Positions 25,787 to 34,017 of a DNA stretch of 55,178 bases are shown here, in pieces. Below the pieces are notes generated by a model. It was not told where the DNA came from. It saw only the letters and a program-made list of their open reading frames with translations, and searched no databases. The stretch's first letter is position 1. Each line of letters begins with the position of its first letter. Position numbers and translations under genes: made by a program. The DNA is from Lachnospiraceae bacterium (GTDB taxonomy: Bacteria; Bacillota; Clostridia; Lachnospirales; Lachnospiraceae), in NCBI GenBank assembly GCA_016284315.1, contig JAEEOO010000045.1, forward strand, positions 1 to 55,178, in the 5' to 3' direction.

Positions 25787-25851
25787 CCACACACCACGTG
25801 AAGGTGTCGGTATCTCGTGTGGCGATCCGGAAAGCCGGGAAGCTTTCCGGA
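25787..25851 (-). promoter_or_regulatory. Hairpins between backbone pilin and sortase C
   Basis: In the 169-base gap after the pilin gene there is a perfect 10 bp stem TCCGGAAAGC / GCTTTCCGGA (25826-25851, 6-base loop). Next to it is a weaker stem CCACAC / GTGTGG (25787-25822). No T run follows, so these look like mRNA processing or 3'-stabilising structures. Such structures would keep pilin mRNA above sortase mRNA; this is inference. Confidence 0.5.
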
Positions 25852-25891
25852 CATTTACATATAAATGATTTATTTCATTCTAAGATTTGTT

Positions 25892-27532
25892 TTACTCTTC
25901 TTCAGTTCTCATTCTTCTTCTAACAACGAGGAGAACAACTGCAGCTGCAACAAGTACTCCACCTACTACGTAGAAGATTGTGGTACCGATACCACCGGTT
26001 GAAGGAAGAACTACACCCTGCTCGTTGACTACGGTAGTCTCAACATTTCCGGTCGCAGGAGTAACAACAAACTCGAACTCACCAAGATCAGTTGCATTCT
26101 TTGAGATTACCTTTCCGTTAAGGTCGGTAACATAAAGCTTGGTAAGCTTAGGCTCGGTAGCATTCTCATCATGCTCTGCAGCGATTACAAAGTAGATTGG
26201 ATCAATGGTATTGTAACCTGCAGGGGTCACAGTCTCAGTGATCTTGTAAACACCATCATCAAGTCCTGCAGCGCTGAATACGGTTCCTTCCGCCTCGCCT
26301 TCGCCGCCTACATTTACTGTAAAGCTCTTGATAACCTTATCAACTTCTTTTCCGTCTTTGGTTTCTTTTACAACAGTATATTTACCATTGTCCTCGGTTG
26401 CTGCAAGCTTCTCAATAGTGAACTGAGCATTCTTAAGGGGCTTCTTAGCACCATCTACCTTGTCAACTTCAGCCTTAAAGGTGAATACGATTACGGTGTC
26501 CCAAGGAGTCTTTCCTTTTCCGCCGGTCTTGTTATCAAACTCGATGCGAACCTTGTTGGGGTTACCTGTTGCACCAAATACTACGCCTTCTCCGGTGAGT
26601 ACTGACTGATAAGTAACGATAACCTTTGCAGTAGGGTCCTTAGTTACTTTCTTAAGGTCATCAAACTTAACTTCGAATGAGTGATTGTTTGCATCCTTTG
26701 TTACGGTATAAACCTTATTTGTATTATCGATAAGGTTTGTATCATCGGTTTCATCATTTAAGTATACCTTAACCGAATCAGCCTGGAAATCAAGTCCTGC
26801 TGACTGTACATCGCTGAATACGTACTCATATTTATCATAGTAAGCGTAATCTGCAGGAAGGGTACCGGTAAGTTTGAAGTCGATGGTATCACCGAGATCA
26901 TAGTCAGCAGAATCCTGCCACTCTGAATACTTAACCTCAACTGAATCGTTGATATCCTTAACCTTCTTCTCAACAGTAACCTTATCGCGCTTCTGCTCTG
27001 CAGTGAACTGTCCGTTAACTACAACCTGAAGCTGGGGTCTGTCAAGATATACGCCGTACTTCTCGATCTCGTTAGTGTACTTTGAAAGATCGGTAACATC
27101 TACAATGAGATAATATCCATTTCCGGTAAGATCAGCAGCCTTAGTAGCTTCGCCGGTCTTATGTGTATTGATGATAACAGCTACAGCCTCTAAAGTAGCC
27201 ATATCAGCAGCATTAAGTGCCTTAGCAATCTGAGTAGCATGCTTGCCATCATCGCTGTCTGCGGTAATACCAAGTAATGAATCAAGCTCTGTCTTCATGG
27301 TATCTGTTACAGCAGTACCAAATTTAAGGTTTGAAAAATTCTTGGTAGCAGCATCATAATCTCCGGTAAAGATCTGATATCCTGCGTACTCATGGGTAAT
27401 TGCAGTAAAGGGATCTACAGTTCCCTGCTGGGTTGCGTTTCCTGTAGTTCCTGACTCTGTTGCGAATGCTGTTAATGAAGCACCAAAGCAGAGGGTTGCT
27501 GCAAGAATAAGTGATAAAATCTTCTTTTTCAT
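25892..27532 (-). CDS. Backbone (major) pilin, LPSTGG-anchored
   Basis: This 546-residue pilus shaft subunit has a signal peptide (1-25, ending AFAT). Several CnaB/prealbumin-like domains follow, with the segment KVTVEKKVKDINDSVEVKYS opening the second. A late domain carries the E-box YKITETVTPAGY, typical of self-formed isopeptide bonds. The sorting signal LPSTGG is at 509-514, followed by a membrane helix and RRRMR tail. I cannot see a textbook YPKN pilin motif; the linking lysine may sit in the VEKKV region. It is flanked by the tip adhesin upstream and sortase C downstream, the usual pilus order. Confidence 0.93.
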   Translation of the reverse strand: MKKKILSLILAATLCFGASLTAFATESGTTGNATQQGTVDPFTAITHEYAGYQIFTGDYDAATKNFSNLKFGTAVTDTMKTELDSLLGITADSDDGKHATQIAKALNAADMATLEAVAVIINTHKTGEATKAADLTGNGYYLIVDVTDLSKYTNEIEKYGVYLDRPQLQVVVNGQFTAEQKRDKVTVEKKVKDINDSVEVKYSEWQDSADYDLGDTIDFKLTGTLPADYAYYDKYEYVFSDVQSAGLDFQADSVKVYLNDETDDTNLIDNTNKVYTVTKDANNHSFEVKFDDLKKVTKDPTAKVIVTYQSVLTGEGVVFGATGNPNKVRIEFDNKTGGKGKTPWDTVIVFTFKAEVDKVDGAKKPLKNAQFTIEKLAATEDNGKYTVVKETKDGKEVDKVIKSFTVNVGGEGEAEGTVFSAAGLDDGVYKITETVTPAGYNTIDPIYFVIAAEHDENATEPKLTKLYVTDLNGKVISKNATDLGEFEFVVTPATGNVETTVVNEQGVVLPSTGGIGTTIFYVVGGVLVAAAVVLLVVRRRMRTEEE

Positions 27533-27563
27533 GCTTTTGTCTCCTTTTTCCTAATGAAATAAA

Positions 27564-30500
27564 TCAGTTTTTACGTAATTTTCTTCTATATACAAGTAGT
27601 GCGAGTGAAGCAAAGATGCTCAAACCGCCTACTACATAGAACGGGATAACACCGGGTCCGCCGGTTTCGGGTAAGCTAAATGTTACGATTGACTTGTTCT
27701 TGAGAAGAATGGTGTTGTAGGTTCCGATTCCGATCTCGCTTATTACGTTCTCGTCAAGTGAAGCTACAAGAACACTACCTGTTGTAGCAAGCTCATAATC
27801 GGTATACGGTACATACTCTCCATTCACCAGTTTGTATGCGCCGGCCTCTCCTACAACATATTCATATTGCTGAAGAGTAACTCTACCGCTTGCATCCTTA
27901 ACTGCATAGTAAGCAGGAAGATTTACAAACTTAACAGCCCAGTTCTTATCTTGGCTCAGCTTAGCTACAGACTCATCAACCGCTTTACCGTCAACATTTG
28001 AAATGCTGTTGTATCCAAGTAAGTAGGTACCTTTTTCTCTAATGCTAAGTCTGTCAGTCTTACACTGCTGTACCAGTTTGATCTTGATGACAAGATCGGA
28101 ATCAGACATTACCTGAGGTGAATCCGTGAAAGTGAACCATTCCTTGTCAACCTCAATCTCTGTATCTTTAAGTACGTTGGTGTAAACATACTTTGAATGT
28201 TCCTTACCGGTTGTCTCGTCCTTAACTACCTCAACCTTATAACCACCAAGTTTTTCATCAAGCTGGATGTAAGGAAGGTTGGTGTCGCTGGTCTCAATGA
28301 TCTGGTATGTATAAGTAACCTGTTTTCCATTTTCAAAACCTGCAGCAGGGAGCTGAGTGAACTTAGCTTTCCAGTCATCCGCTGCGGTAACCTTAAACCT
28401 ACCCTTATCAAAGGAAGCAATTTCAGATTCCGAACCGTCCTTGTTAATTCTTACTGCAGGTCCTGTGTAAGCTTCAGTTCTAAGCTGCTCACCTCCAACG
28501 GTAACTGTTCTCTGAAGAATGAAAGTTACATATGCATCTTCTTTCTTCATCTTAGGATCGATTATAGGATTTTCAATCTCAAGATAATCCGTTCCTTCAT
28601 AATTCTTAACAACGAACTTCTTATCAAGTTCTACTGTTGTCTTTTCAGGAATCTTCTTGTTTATGATGGTCTGCTTGCCTTCAGTAAACCACTTACCTAT
28701 GGTGTAACTTGTGGTGTACTCTGTGGAGGTCTTTTCAAGAACGTAGTAGTAAACCGTCTTATTGTTCTCATCCTTGATGGGGAGATTAAATCCGTTATCT
28801 TTATCCCACTTCTTATACCAGTTATTGCCCTTATTAAGAACAGCGATATCCAGGCACTTAACCTTACTTTCATCGCTTTCTCCGACCTTCACAACATCAT
28901 TGATATTCTTGAAATCATCAACATTGATCTTTGAAACATCAATGGTTGCATCCGTGGTAGAAATCAAGTAAACCGTGATATCCGGATGTGTTTCGATAAG
29001 TTCCTCACCCATGAAATTCTGCCACTTCTTTTCAGCCTCAATTGTGGTAAAGTTTGGTGTGTTGTTGAACTTAGCGTCTTCTCTATGTATAGTCGATTTT
29101 CCACTAACTAAAACTGTATTGTTCTCTATGTCTATGACAATGTCTTCATCTTTTTCATACTCATAATAAGTGGGGGGAGCACTTACTTTGCCTGTTGCGT
29201 TATCGTACGTAACGTCAACCCTTACTACGTATTCCCTCTTATCATATATGAAAGAAATATCTCCTTCGTTTTTTACTTCACGAACTCTATACCAATAAGT
29301 TTTACCTGCCATCTCCTTGGTAAAGGTTTGTGAACCGAATTCGATTTTTCCGCTACTGTTAGAGACAGTCTTAATGGCCTTCCAAGAACCATTCTCAAGT
29401 TTAGCCAGTTCAAAAGTAAATGTTTCATCCTTTGAAGGTTCTCTTCCTACTCCATCTTTTCCAATGACCTTTCCGAAAGAAAAATCAGTAGAGAAAGGAA
29501 TATCTGTTCCGGTAAAACCGACCTTATGGGGTTCAGTTTTAATTGTGATATCATGTGCAAATATCTGTCCCTCTGTAGTACCGGTCTCTATCGTTACATC
29601 TGCATCAGGAGCAAGAATGCATCCAAAGAAGTTGTTACGTATGTTTATCTTAACCCCGTCACTGTCTACAAAGTTCCAAAGCACCTTTCCATTATAGTAA
29701 TCCGCCTTATCCTCTGTTAAATGGCCTCCGGAATGATTTAAAAGTTTTACCTCGCCGAAAAGATCAATCGTTTCATTTTTTTTGCAAGTTACGTTTATAA
29801 TAAGGGTTCCCTTATAGTTCTTTGTATCTGAAAAACCGGTAAGCCAAATTCCTCTACCTGCAGAACTTAGGTAATCTTTTAATTGATCTGATGTGATATT
29901 AATCACACCTGCGTACTCTTTATTTTCTCCAAGTGAGATAATCTGTTTTCGGTTAGTTTCATCGTCCTGTTGTGAATGAGCCACATTAACATTTGTTGTA
30001 TAGAGTGCCAATCTGCGCTGCTCATCTGTCAATTCCTTTTTCATCTCAGAAAAGACAACGAACTCATGATCAGAAGCATCCTCATAAAATACATACTTAG
30101 GGGAGTTTAAATCCTTTCCGTTGACATTGATATTGGAACTATTTCGAGTAACGACCGCCCCGTATCCGAAAACAGCAGCGGCTCCTTCAGCATTCTGCGA
30201 ACCCGGCAGATTGGTAAAACTGTCCATTGATGCAGGAAGATGCTTAAAATAACTCACGTCATATGGGTTATTCGTATCAAAATTCCTCGCAAGATCGCCA
30301 ACCTGGTTAACGCAAATATTACCATAAACATGTGAATATGAATTATATGTTCCAAACGCTACTGCAAAGAAGTTATTTGCTAAACCAAGGTTATTTGAAT
30401 GAGCACGGTACTTCTCAAAATCAGGATCATATCTCAATGCATCACGCATTTCGATTTTTCCAATCTTTTTTGAATCAAACTGAATTGTCCAAGTAGAAAA

Positions 30501-31874
30501 CGAATTGGTTGTTGCTGAAGCATTGTTGTTCTCGTCAATTTGAGTTTCGTTAACTTCAACATTTCCATCATCTTTTACATGTACCAACGTAACATCAGAT
30601 CCGGCTTCAAGCTCGCTATTGGATGAGAAAGTAACTTCCACAGGTCCTTCGGGCTCTATTTCTTCGTCTTTATAAATAAAGCAAATATCGAACATAACCT
30701 GGGTGAATGAATCCTCACCAAGAGAACCATCAACTATACTCTTGTTAGCCTCATACTCTTCTGTACCGGGCTCAATGATCCTTGCTCTAAACTCAGCCTT
30801 AGTAGGGATCTTTGCGCTTGCACCGTAGGTTGCGGTGATGGTGTAATCACCGGCAACAGCGGTCTTGGTGATGGTCTTCTCTTCGAATACGAAGCAGTCC
30901 TCACCGTGAACATGCTGTACAAGCTGGAGCTGTCCGCAGATGCAGTTTCCGTTCTCGTCGAAGCACTCAGCAGTGTGAACGTGGAGAGCGGGGATTGTGC
31001 AGACAAGTTCTTTAACTACCTGATAGCACTCAGCAGTGTGTACATGATGAGTGTATCTGGATGAAGCGGCGAGACCGGCATTTGCTCCTCCTAAATCTAC
31101 AGTCTCTGTAGATACTGTTCCTTCGGGAGCCTCGGCTTCTGCTTCTGCAGCAGTCTCACCATTATCAACTGAAGACTCCGACTCGGCGGGAGCATCCGTA
31201 TTGTTTGCAGGAGCGGATGCTTCTTCTGTGCCTTCGTCGGTCTCATTGGGGGTTGATACTACTGCCTCGGGGGAAGCAGTAGTATCGTTGGGGGTGGTGC
31301 CTTCCAAATCAGAGGGGGTATCCTCGGAAATAATCTCTTCTGTAACAGTTTCTTCTATAGAAGTAGCTTCAGTCTCTTCTACATCTCCTTCAACGCTGAT
31401 GGAGTCAAGTGAAGGAACTGCTTCAATATCAAATACGGGATTACCGGCTTCGTCGAATACGCCTACGCCGTTCTCGTCAACAACCTGGCCTTCTTCGAGT
31501 CCGCAGATAAGCTCTAATCTTTCGATGTAGCAGCTGTCGTCATGCTCATGGGGAATGATCTCAGGCAGTGTGCAGACAAGCTCACCATTGTCATCATAGC
31601 AAAGCTCGGGGTCATGTACATGTGCTACATAATCCGCATATCCGCAAATAAGATTTCCGTCTGCATCATAGCAGTCGGCTGTATGCTGATGAACTTCGAC
31701 ATGACAATCGAGAGTTTTTTCAAGGCTTGAGAAAGCCTGACCGGGTCTGGTCAATGCGAATACTACTCCGAATGCAGTGAGTACTGCAGCACAAGAAACC
31801 GAAAGAATGTATATATTATGTTTTTTCTTCATGCTGAGTAACTTTGCAGCCTGCTCCATTATCTGAAAATTCAT
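27564..31874 (-). CDS. Large tip adhesin / ancillary pilin, LPETGG-anchored
   Basis: This 1436-residue protein is taken from ATG 31874, which has AAGGAGG 9 bases upstream. After a signal/anchor segment (18-42) come two blocks of Cys/His repeats (about 55-125 and 275-330) with pattern H-x-H-x(3-4)-C-[YF]-x(n)-C. An acidic Thr/Glu/Ala-rich stalk (165-265) separates them. A choice-of-anchor A type domain (about 490-785) is followed by a Spy0128-like pilin domain (795-930). Several CnaB-like domains lead to LPETGG (1401-1406) and a membrane helix with basic tail. Size, position upstream of the backbone pilin and domain mix point to the pilus tip. The Cys/His repeats might bind metal or form disulphides; that is inference. 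Confidence 0.9.
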   Translation of the reverse strand: MNFQIMEQAAKLLSMKKKHNIYILSVSCAAVLTAFGVVFALTRPGQAFSSLEKTLDCHVEVHQHTADCYDADGNLICGYADYVAHVHDPELCYDDNGELVCTLPEIIPHEHDDSCYIERLELICGLEEGQVVDENGVGVFDEAGNPVFDIEAVPSLDSISVEGDVEETEATSIEETVTEEIISEDTPSDLEGTTPNDTTASPEAVVSTPNETDEGTEEASAPANNTDAPAESESSVDNGETAAEAEAEAPEGTVSTETVDLGGANAGLAASSRYTHHVHTAECYQVVKELVCTIPALHVHTAECFDENGNCICGQLQLVQHVHGEDCFVFEEKTITKTAVAGDYTITATYGASAKIPTKAEFRARIIEPGTEEYEANKSIVDGSLGEDSFTQVMFDICFIYKDEEIEPEGPVEVTFSSNSELEAGSDVTLVHVKDDGNVEVNETQIDENNNASATTNSFSTWTIQFDSKKIGKIEMRDALRYDPDFEKYRAHSNNLGLANNFFAVAFGTYNSYSHVYGNICVNQVGDLARNFDTNNPYDVSYFKHLPASMDSFTNLPGSQNAEGAAAVFGYGAVVTRNSSNINVNGKDLNSPKYVFYEDASDHEFVVFSEMKKELTDEQRRLALYTTNVNVAHSQQDDETNRKQIISLGENKEYAGVINITSDQLKDYLSSAGRGIWLTGFSDTKNYKGTLIINVTCKKNETIDLFGEVKLLNHSGGHLTEDKADYYNGKVLWNFVDSDGVKINIRNNFFGCILAPDADVTIETGTTEGQIFAHDITIKTEPHKVGFTGTDIPFSTDFSFGKVIGKDGVGREPSKDETFTFELAKLENGSWKAIKTVSNSSGKIEFGSQTFTKEMAGKTYWYRVREVKNEGDISFIYDKREYVVRVDVTYDNATGKVSAPPTYYEYEKDEDIVIDIENNTVLVSGKSTIHREDAKFNNTPNFTTIEAEKKWQNFMGEELIETHPDITVYLISTTDATIDVSKINVDDFKNINDVVKVGESDESKVKCLDIAVLNKGNNWYKKWDKDNGFNLPIKDENNKTVYYYVLEKTSTEYTTSYTIGKWFTEGKQTIINKKIPEKTTVELDKKFVVKNYEGTDYLEIENPIIDPKMKKEDAYVTFILQRTVTVGGEQLRTEAYTGPAVRINKDGSESEIASFDKGRFKVTAADDWKAKFTQLPAAGFENGKQVTYTYQIIETSDTNLPYIQLDEKLGGYKVEVVKDETTGKEHSKYVYTNVLKDTEIEVDKEWFTFTDSPQVMSDSDLVIKIKLVQQCKTDRLSIREKGTYLLGYNSISNVDGKAVDESVAKLSQDKNWAVKFVNLPAYYAVKDASGRVTLQQYEYVVGEAGAYKLVNGEYVPYTDYELATTGSVLVASLDENVISEIGIGTYNTILLKNKSIVTFSLPETGGPGVIPFYVVGGLSIFASLALLVYRRKLRKN

Positions 31875-31930
31875 ATTGCGCTTCCTCCTTAAAGAAGACG
31901 ACAAAACAATTAACTGGTAATCCAACGAAT

Positions 31931-32506
31931 CTACTTTATCAATCCGAAAGTTTTAAAGGGCCATACTCTGAAAAATACTTTTCCGGCCATTAAATTCTTG
32001 TCAATACATCCAACCGTATCAACGCGGCTGTCTATGCTCATGTACCTGTTGTCCCCTAAAACAAAATAGGTTTCATCAGGAACAGTGAAGGGAAAATCGA
32101 TGTTGCACTGGCCAAGATTTTTTTCGGTCAGGTAGCTCTCACCAAGCATCTCACCATTCTTGTAAACAACACCGTCTTCGTCGATGTTAATAACATCTCC
32201 GCCTACGCCGATGACTCTTTTTACTTGAAGATTATTGTTGTAGTAGAAAGCTGCTGTGTCGCCTGTCTCATAAGATTTGAGTTTGACTGCGACTACAACG
32301 TCTCCGCTTTTAAGGTTGGGCGACATCGATGCACCCGTGATCTGTAGAACCGGAAGAAACAATACTACGACGAGTATTGCAACCGCTGCAACAACCACCA
32401 AAGTAAAAACAGTGCTTCTGAATGCTCTACTGTAATTTTTCTTTCTCTTCTCTCTCTTTAACTCACCCTCAAGCTGTTCAATAGAGGGCAATGTATCAAA
32501 TGACAT
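31931..32506 (-). CDS. Signal peptidase I (bacterial type)
   Basis: This 191-residue protein has an N-terminal membrane anchor (about 32-54). The catalytic dyad is S60 in GASMSPNL and K96 in VKRVIG, and the conserved box LGDNRYMSIDSR follows. Pilus loci often carry their own signal peptidase for folding or processing of pilins, which fits its place just upstream of the tip adhesin. It differs from the SipW-type enzyme at the other end of the operon, so each substrate class may have its own peptidase. Its ATG directly follows the TAA of the previous gene. Confidence 0.93.
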   Translation of the reverse strand: MSFDTLPSIEQLEGELKREKRKKNYSRAFRSTVFTLVVVAAVAILVVVLFLPVLQITGASMSPNLKSGDVVVAVKLKSYETGDTAAFYYNNNLQVKRVIGVGGDVINIDEDGVVYKNGEMLGESYLTEKNLGQCNIDFPFTVPDETYFVLGDNRYMSIDSRVDTVGCIDKNLMAGKVFFRVWPFKTFGLIK

Positions 32507-32947
32507 TTATCGGTTCTCCCCTTCGGCCTTCCTTTTAGCATTTTCAACGTACATGTCCGCCGCTCTCTGAGCTGCGGCGAACACATCATTAAGTGCAAGG
32601 GCCGCTTCTGCTATGGATCCCAACTCTCTTCCTTCTATCGTACCGGAACCATCCATGCTGATTCCTGTTGCTTTGAGTCGTTCTATCTGATCCTTAAGCT
32701 CGGCTATCTCTCTGTCCTTCTCGTTAAGCTTCTCATCTTTACCTGTCAGCTTTTCTTTGAGGTGTTCAATAGTTTCTTCCCTGTCGGCTATTCTGTCACG
32801 AAGTCTTTCGTTTGAATCGAATTGTCTTTGTTCATTATATTTAGCTTCTTTAAGCTGCTCTTCCATCTGGGCCGCTTCACGACCTTGCGCAATGAGGAGC
32901 TGAAGAAGATCTTGTCTGGATAGTTTCCGTAATTCTCTGTCTGTCAT
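32507..32947 (-). CDS. Coiled-coil protein leading the pilus operon
   Basis: This 146-residue protein of unknown function is taken from ATG 32947, which has GGAGGG upstream. It begins MTDRELRKLSRQDLLQLLIA, a compact helical head, then a long heptad-rich coiled coil (about 25-95, for example NERLRDRIADREETIEHLKE). A C-terminal helix (EAALALNDVFAAAQRAADMY) ends it. There is no signal peptide or membrane helix, so it is cytoplasmic. It is the first gene of the surface operon and directly abuts the signal peptidase gene. A role as a scaffold for the secretion or sortase site on the inner face of the membrane is possible but unsupported. Confidence 0.75.
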   Translation of the reverse strand: MTDRELRKLSRQDLLQLLIAQGREAAQMEEQLKEAKYNEQRQFDSNERLRDRIADREETIEHLKEKLTGKDEKLNEKDREIAELKDQIERLKATGISMDGSGTIEGRELGSIAEAALALNDVFAAAQRAADMYVENAKRKAEGENR

Positions 32948-33123
32948 CTTCCCTCCAAGTGCCCGGTTGGTATCTTTTACATAAGCCTTCCAAACCACGC
33001 TACGTTAATAGTCTATCAATTAGTTTTCAATATTTCTATATAGTTTACCTTCCTTTCATCCCAAAAAAATGCCATTCATCACAAAAAGCTATATTTTACA
33101 CCAAAAAAGCCGATACAGTTTCC

Positions 33124-33152
33124 TTGAAAGAGCTATTCAATGATGTTATATT
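33124..33152 (+). promoter_or_regulatory. Promoter of the unknown plus-strand gene
   Basis: TTGAAA, a 17-base spacer and TATATT lie 64 bases before the ATG at 33216. It lies in the divergent gap shared with the pilus operon, for which I see only a weak TTGGGA / TATATA candidate on the minus strand. Confidence 0.5.
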
Positions 33153-33215
33153 CAAATTAGGCTAAATAGCGTTCTTTCTATATGTATTGATAATACGGAT
33201 CATAGGTAAAACACA

Positions 33216-33929
33216 ATGATAAGCCCCATAAACAACAACATTCCAAGCGAATATCAGACACCAAAGAAGGTAAGTGCAGCCGATACCGGCAGTGAACACT
33301 TCTCCTTAAAATCTGCATTAGAGCATAATGAAGACCATGAAGGCGTCATTTACGAGCCTTCAGAAGAATCAAATACTCCGAAAGAGACCTCAGGTGGCAA
33401 GACCGGTGGCTTCGCAGATACCCTTGCCAATGTCCCCCAACGAGAATACTCAAAGGAGGAACCTGACCGGATCTCCGAAACCGCAAACCAAATTTGGAAA
33501 GGTATTCAGGATTTCTTTGTAAGCCTTTGGAATAATATAAGAAAGATCTTTGGAAATCTTTGGGATTCGAAGCCCATTTCAGAAGGTCTTGAAGATATGT
33601 CCATTAATCTTACCCCGGGTAAGAAAGACCAGGCCGCCAAAAGTAACGTTGCAAATCCGAGTGCTGAATCTTTTGAAGCAGACGGAGCCTCAGTTTCTTT
33701 ATCTACCGTTGATTCTCTGGAGTCCTCAAGAGATGAAAAGATAAAGAAAGCTCTTAAAGATCAGGATCGTGACCTCTTCCGTGCTCTTATTTCAGAAGGT
33801 GGAGCAAAAACTCCCGCAAGGAGTACTGACATGCTGACCACCTACACTGCAAAGGGTACTCTCAAAGAGATCGATCCTTCCGACCAGAATAAGATCCTCC
33901 ACGGAGACCGCGGAACAAGGAAACTATAA
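33216..33929 (+). CDS. Unknown protein, low-complexity with conserved-looking C-terminus
   Basis: This 237-residue protein belongs to no family I can name. The first 75 residues are polar and probably disordered. A short amphipathic, tryptophan-rich helix follows (about 88-115, IWKGIQDFFVSLWNNIRKIF), then a Ser/Asp-rich linker. The C-terminal 60 residues look folded: IKKALKDQDRDLFRALISEG followed by basic, Thr-rich sequence ending HGDRGTRKL. There is no signal peptide. Codon use matches its neighbours. It is transcribed away from the pilus operon and ends at its own terminator. The ribosome site is weak (AGGT). Confidence 0.75.
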   Translation: MISPINNNIPSEYQTPKKVSAADTGSEHFSLKSALEHNEDHEGVIYEPSEESNTPKETSGGKTGGFADTLANVPQREYSKEEPDRISETANQIWKGIQDFFVSLWNNIRKIFGNLWDSKPISEGLEDMSINLTPGKKDQAAKSNVANPSAESFEADGASVSLSTVDSLESSRDEKIKKALKDQDRDLFRALISEGGAKTPARSTDMLTTYTAKGTLKEIDPSDQNKILHGDRGTRKL

Positions 33930-33960
33930 ATCAATAGGCAAATCAACAATGCATCAAATA

Positions 33961-33991
33961 AGCGAGGCCCCCTTGGGACCTCGCTCTTTTA
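33961..33991 (+). terminator. Terminator between convergent genes
   Basis: AGCGAGGCCC / GGACCTCGCT forms a roughly 10 bp stem with one mismatch, followed by TCTTTTAAT on the plus strand. The stem lies 32 bases after the unknown gene and 33 bases beyond the stop of the convergent lipid operon, so it may serve both. Confidence 0.75.
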
Positions 33992-34017
33992 ATAAGTATA
34001 CTTACAATATGTAATTC

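Noticed and set aside
31051-31530. Serine/valine-rich plus-strand frame opposite the adhesin stalk
   Set aside because: It mirrors the acidic low-complexity stalk of the adhesin gene and has no ribosome site or neighbours.
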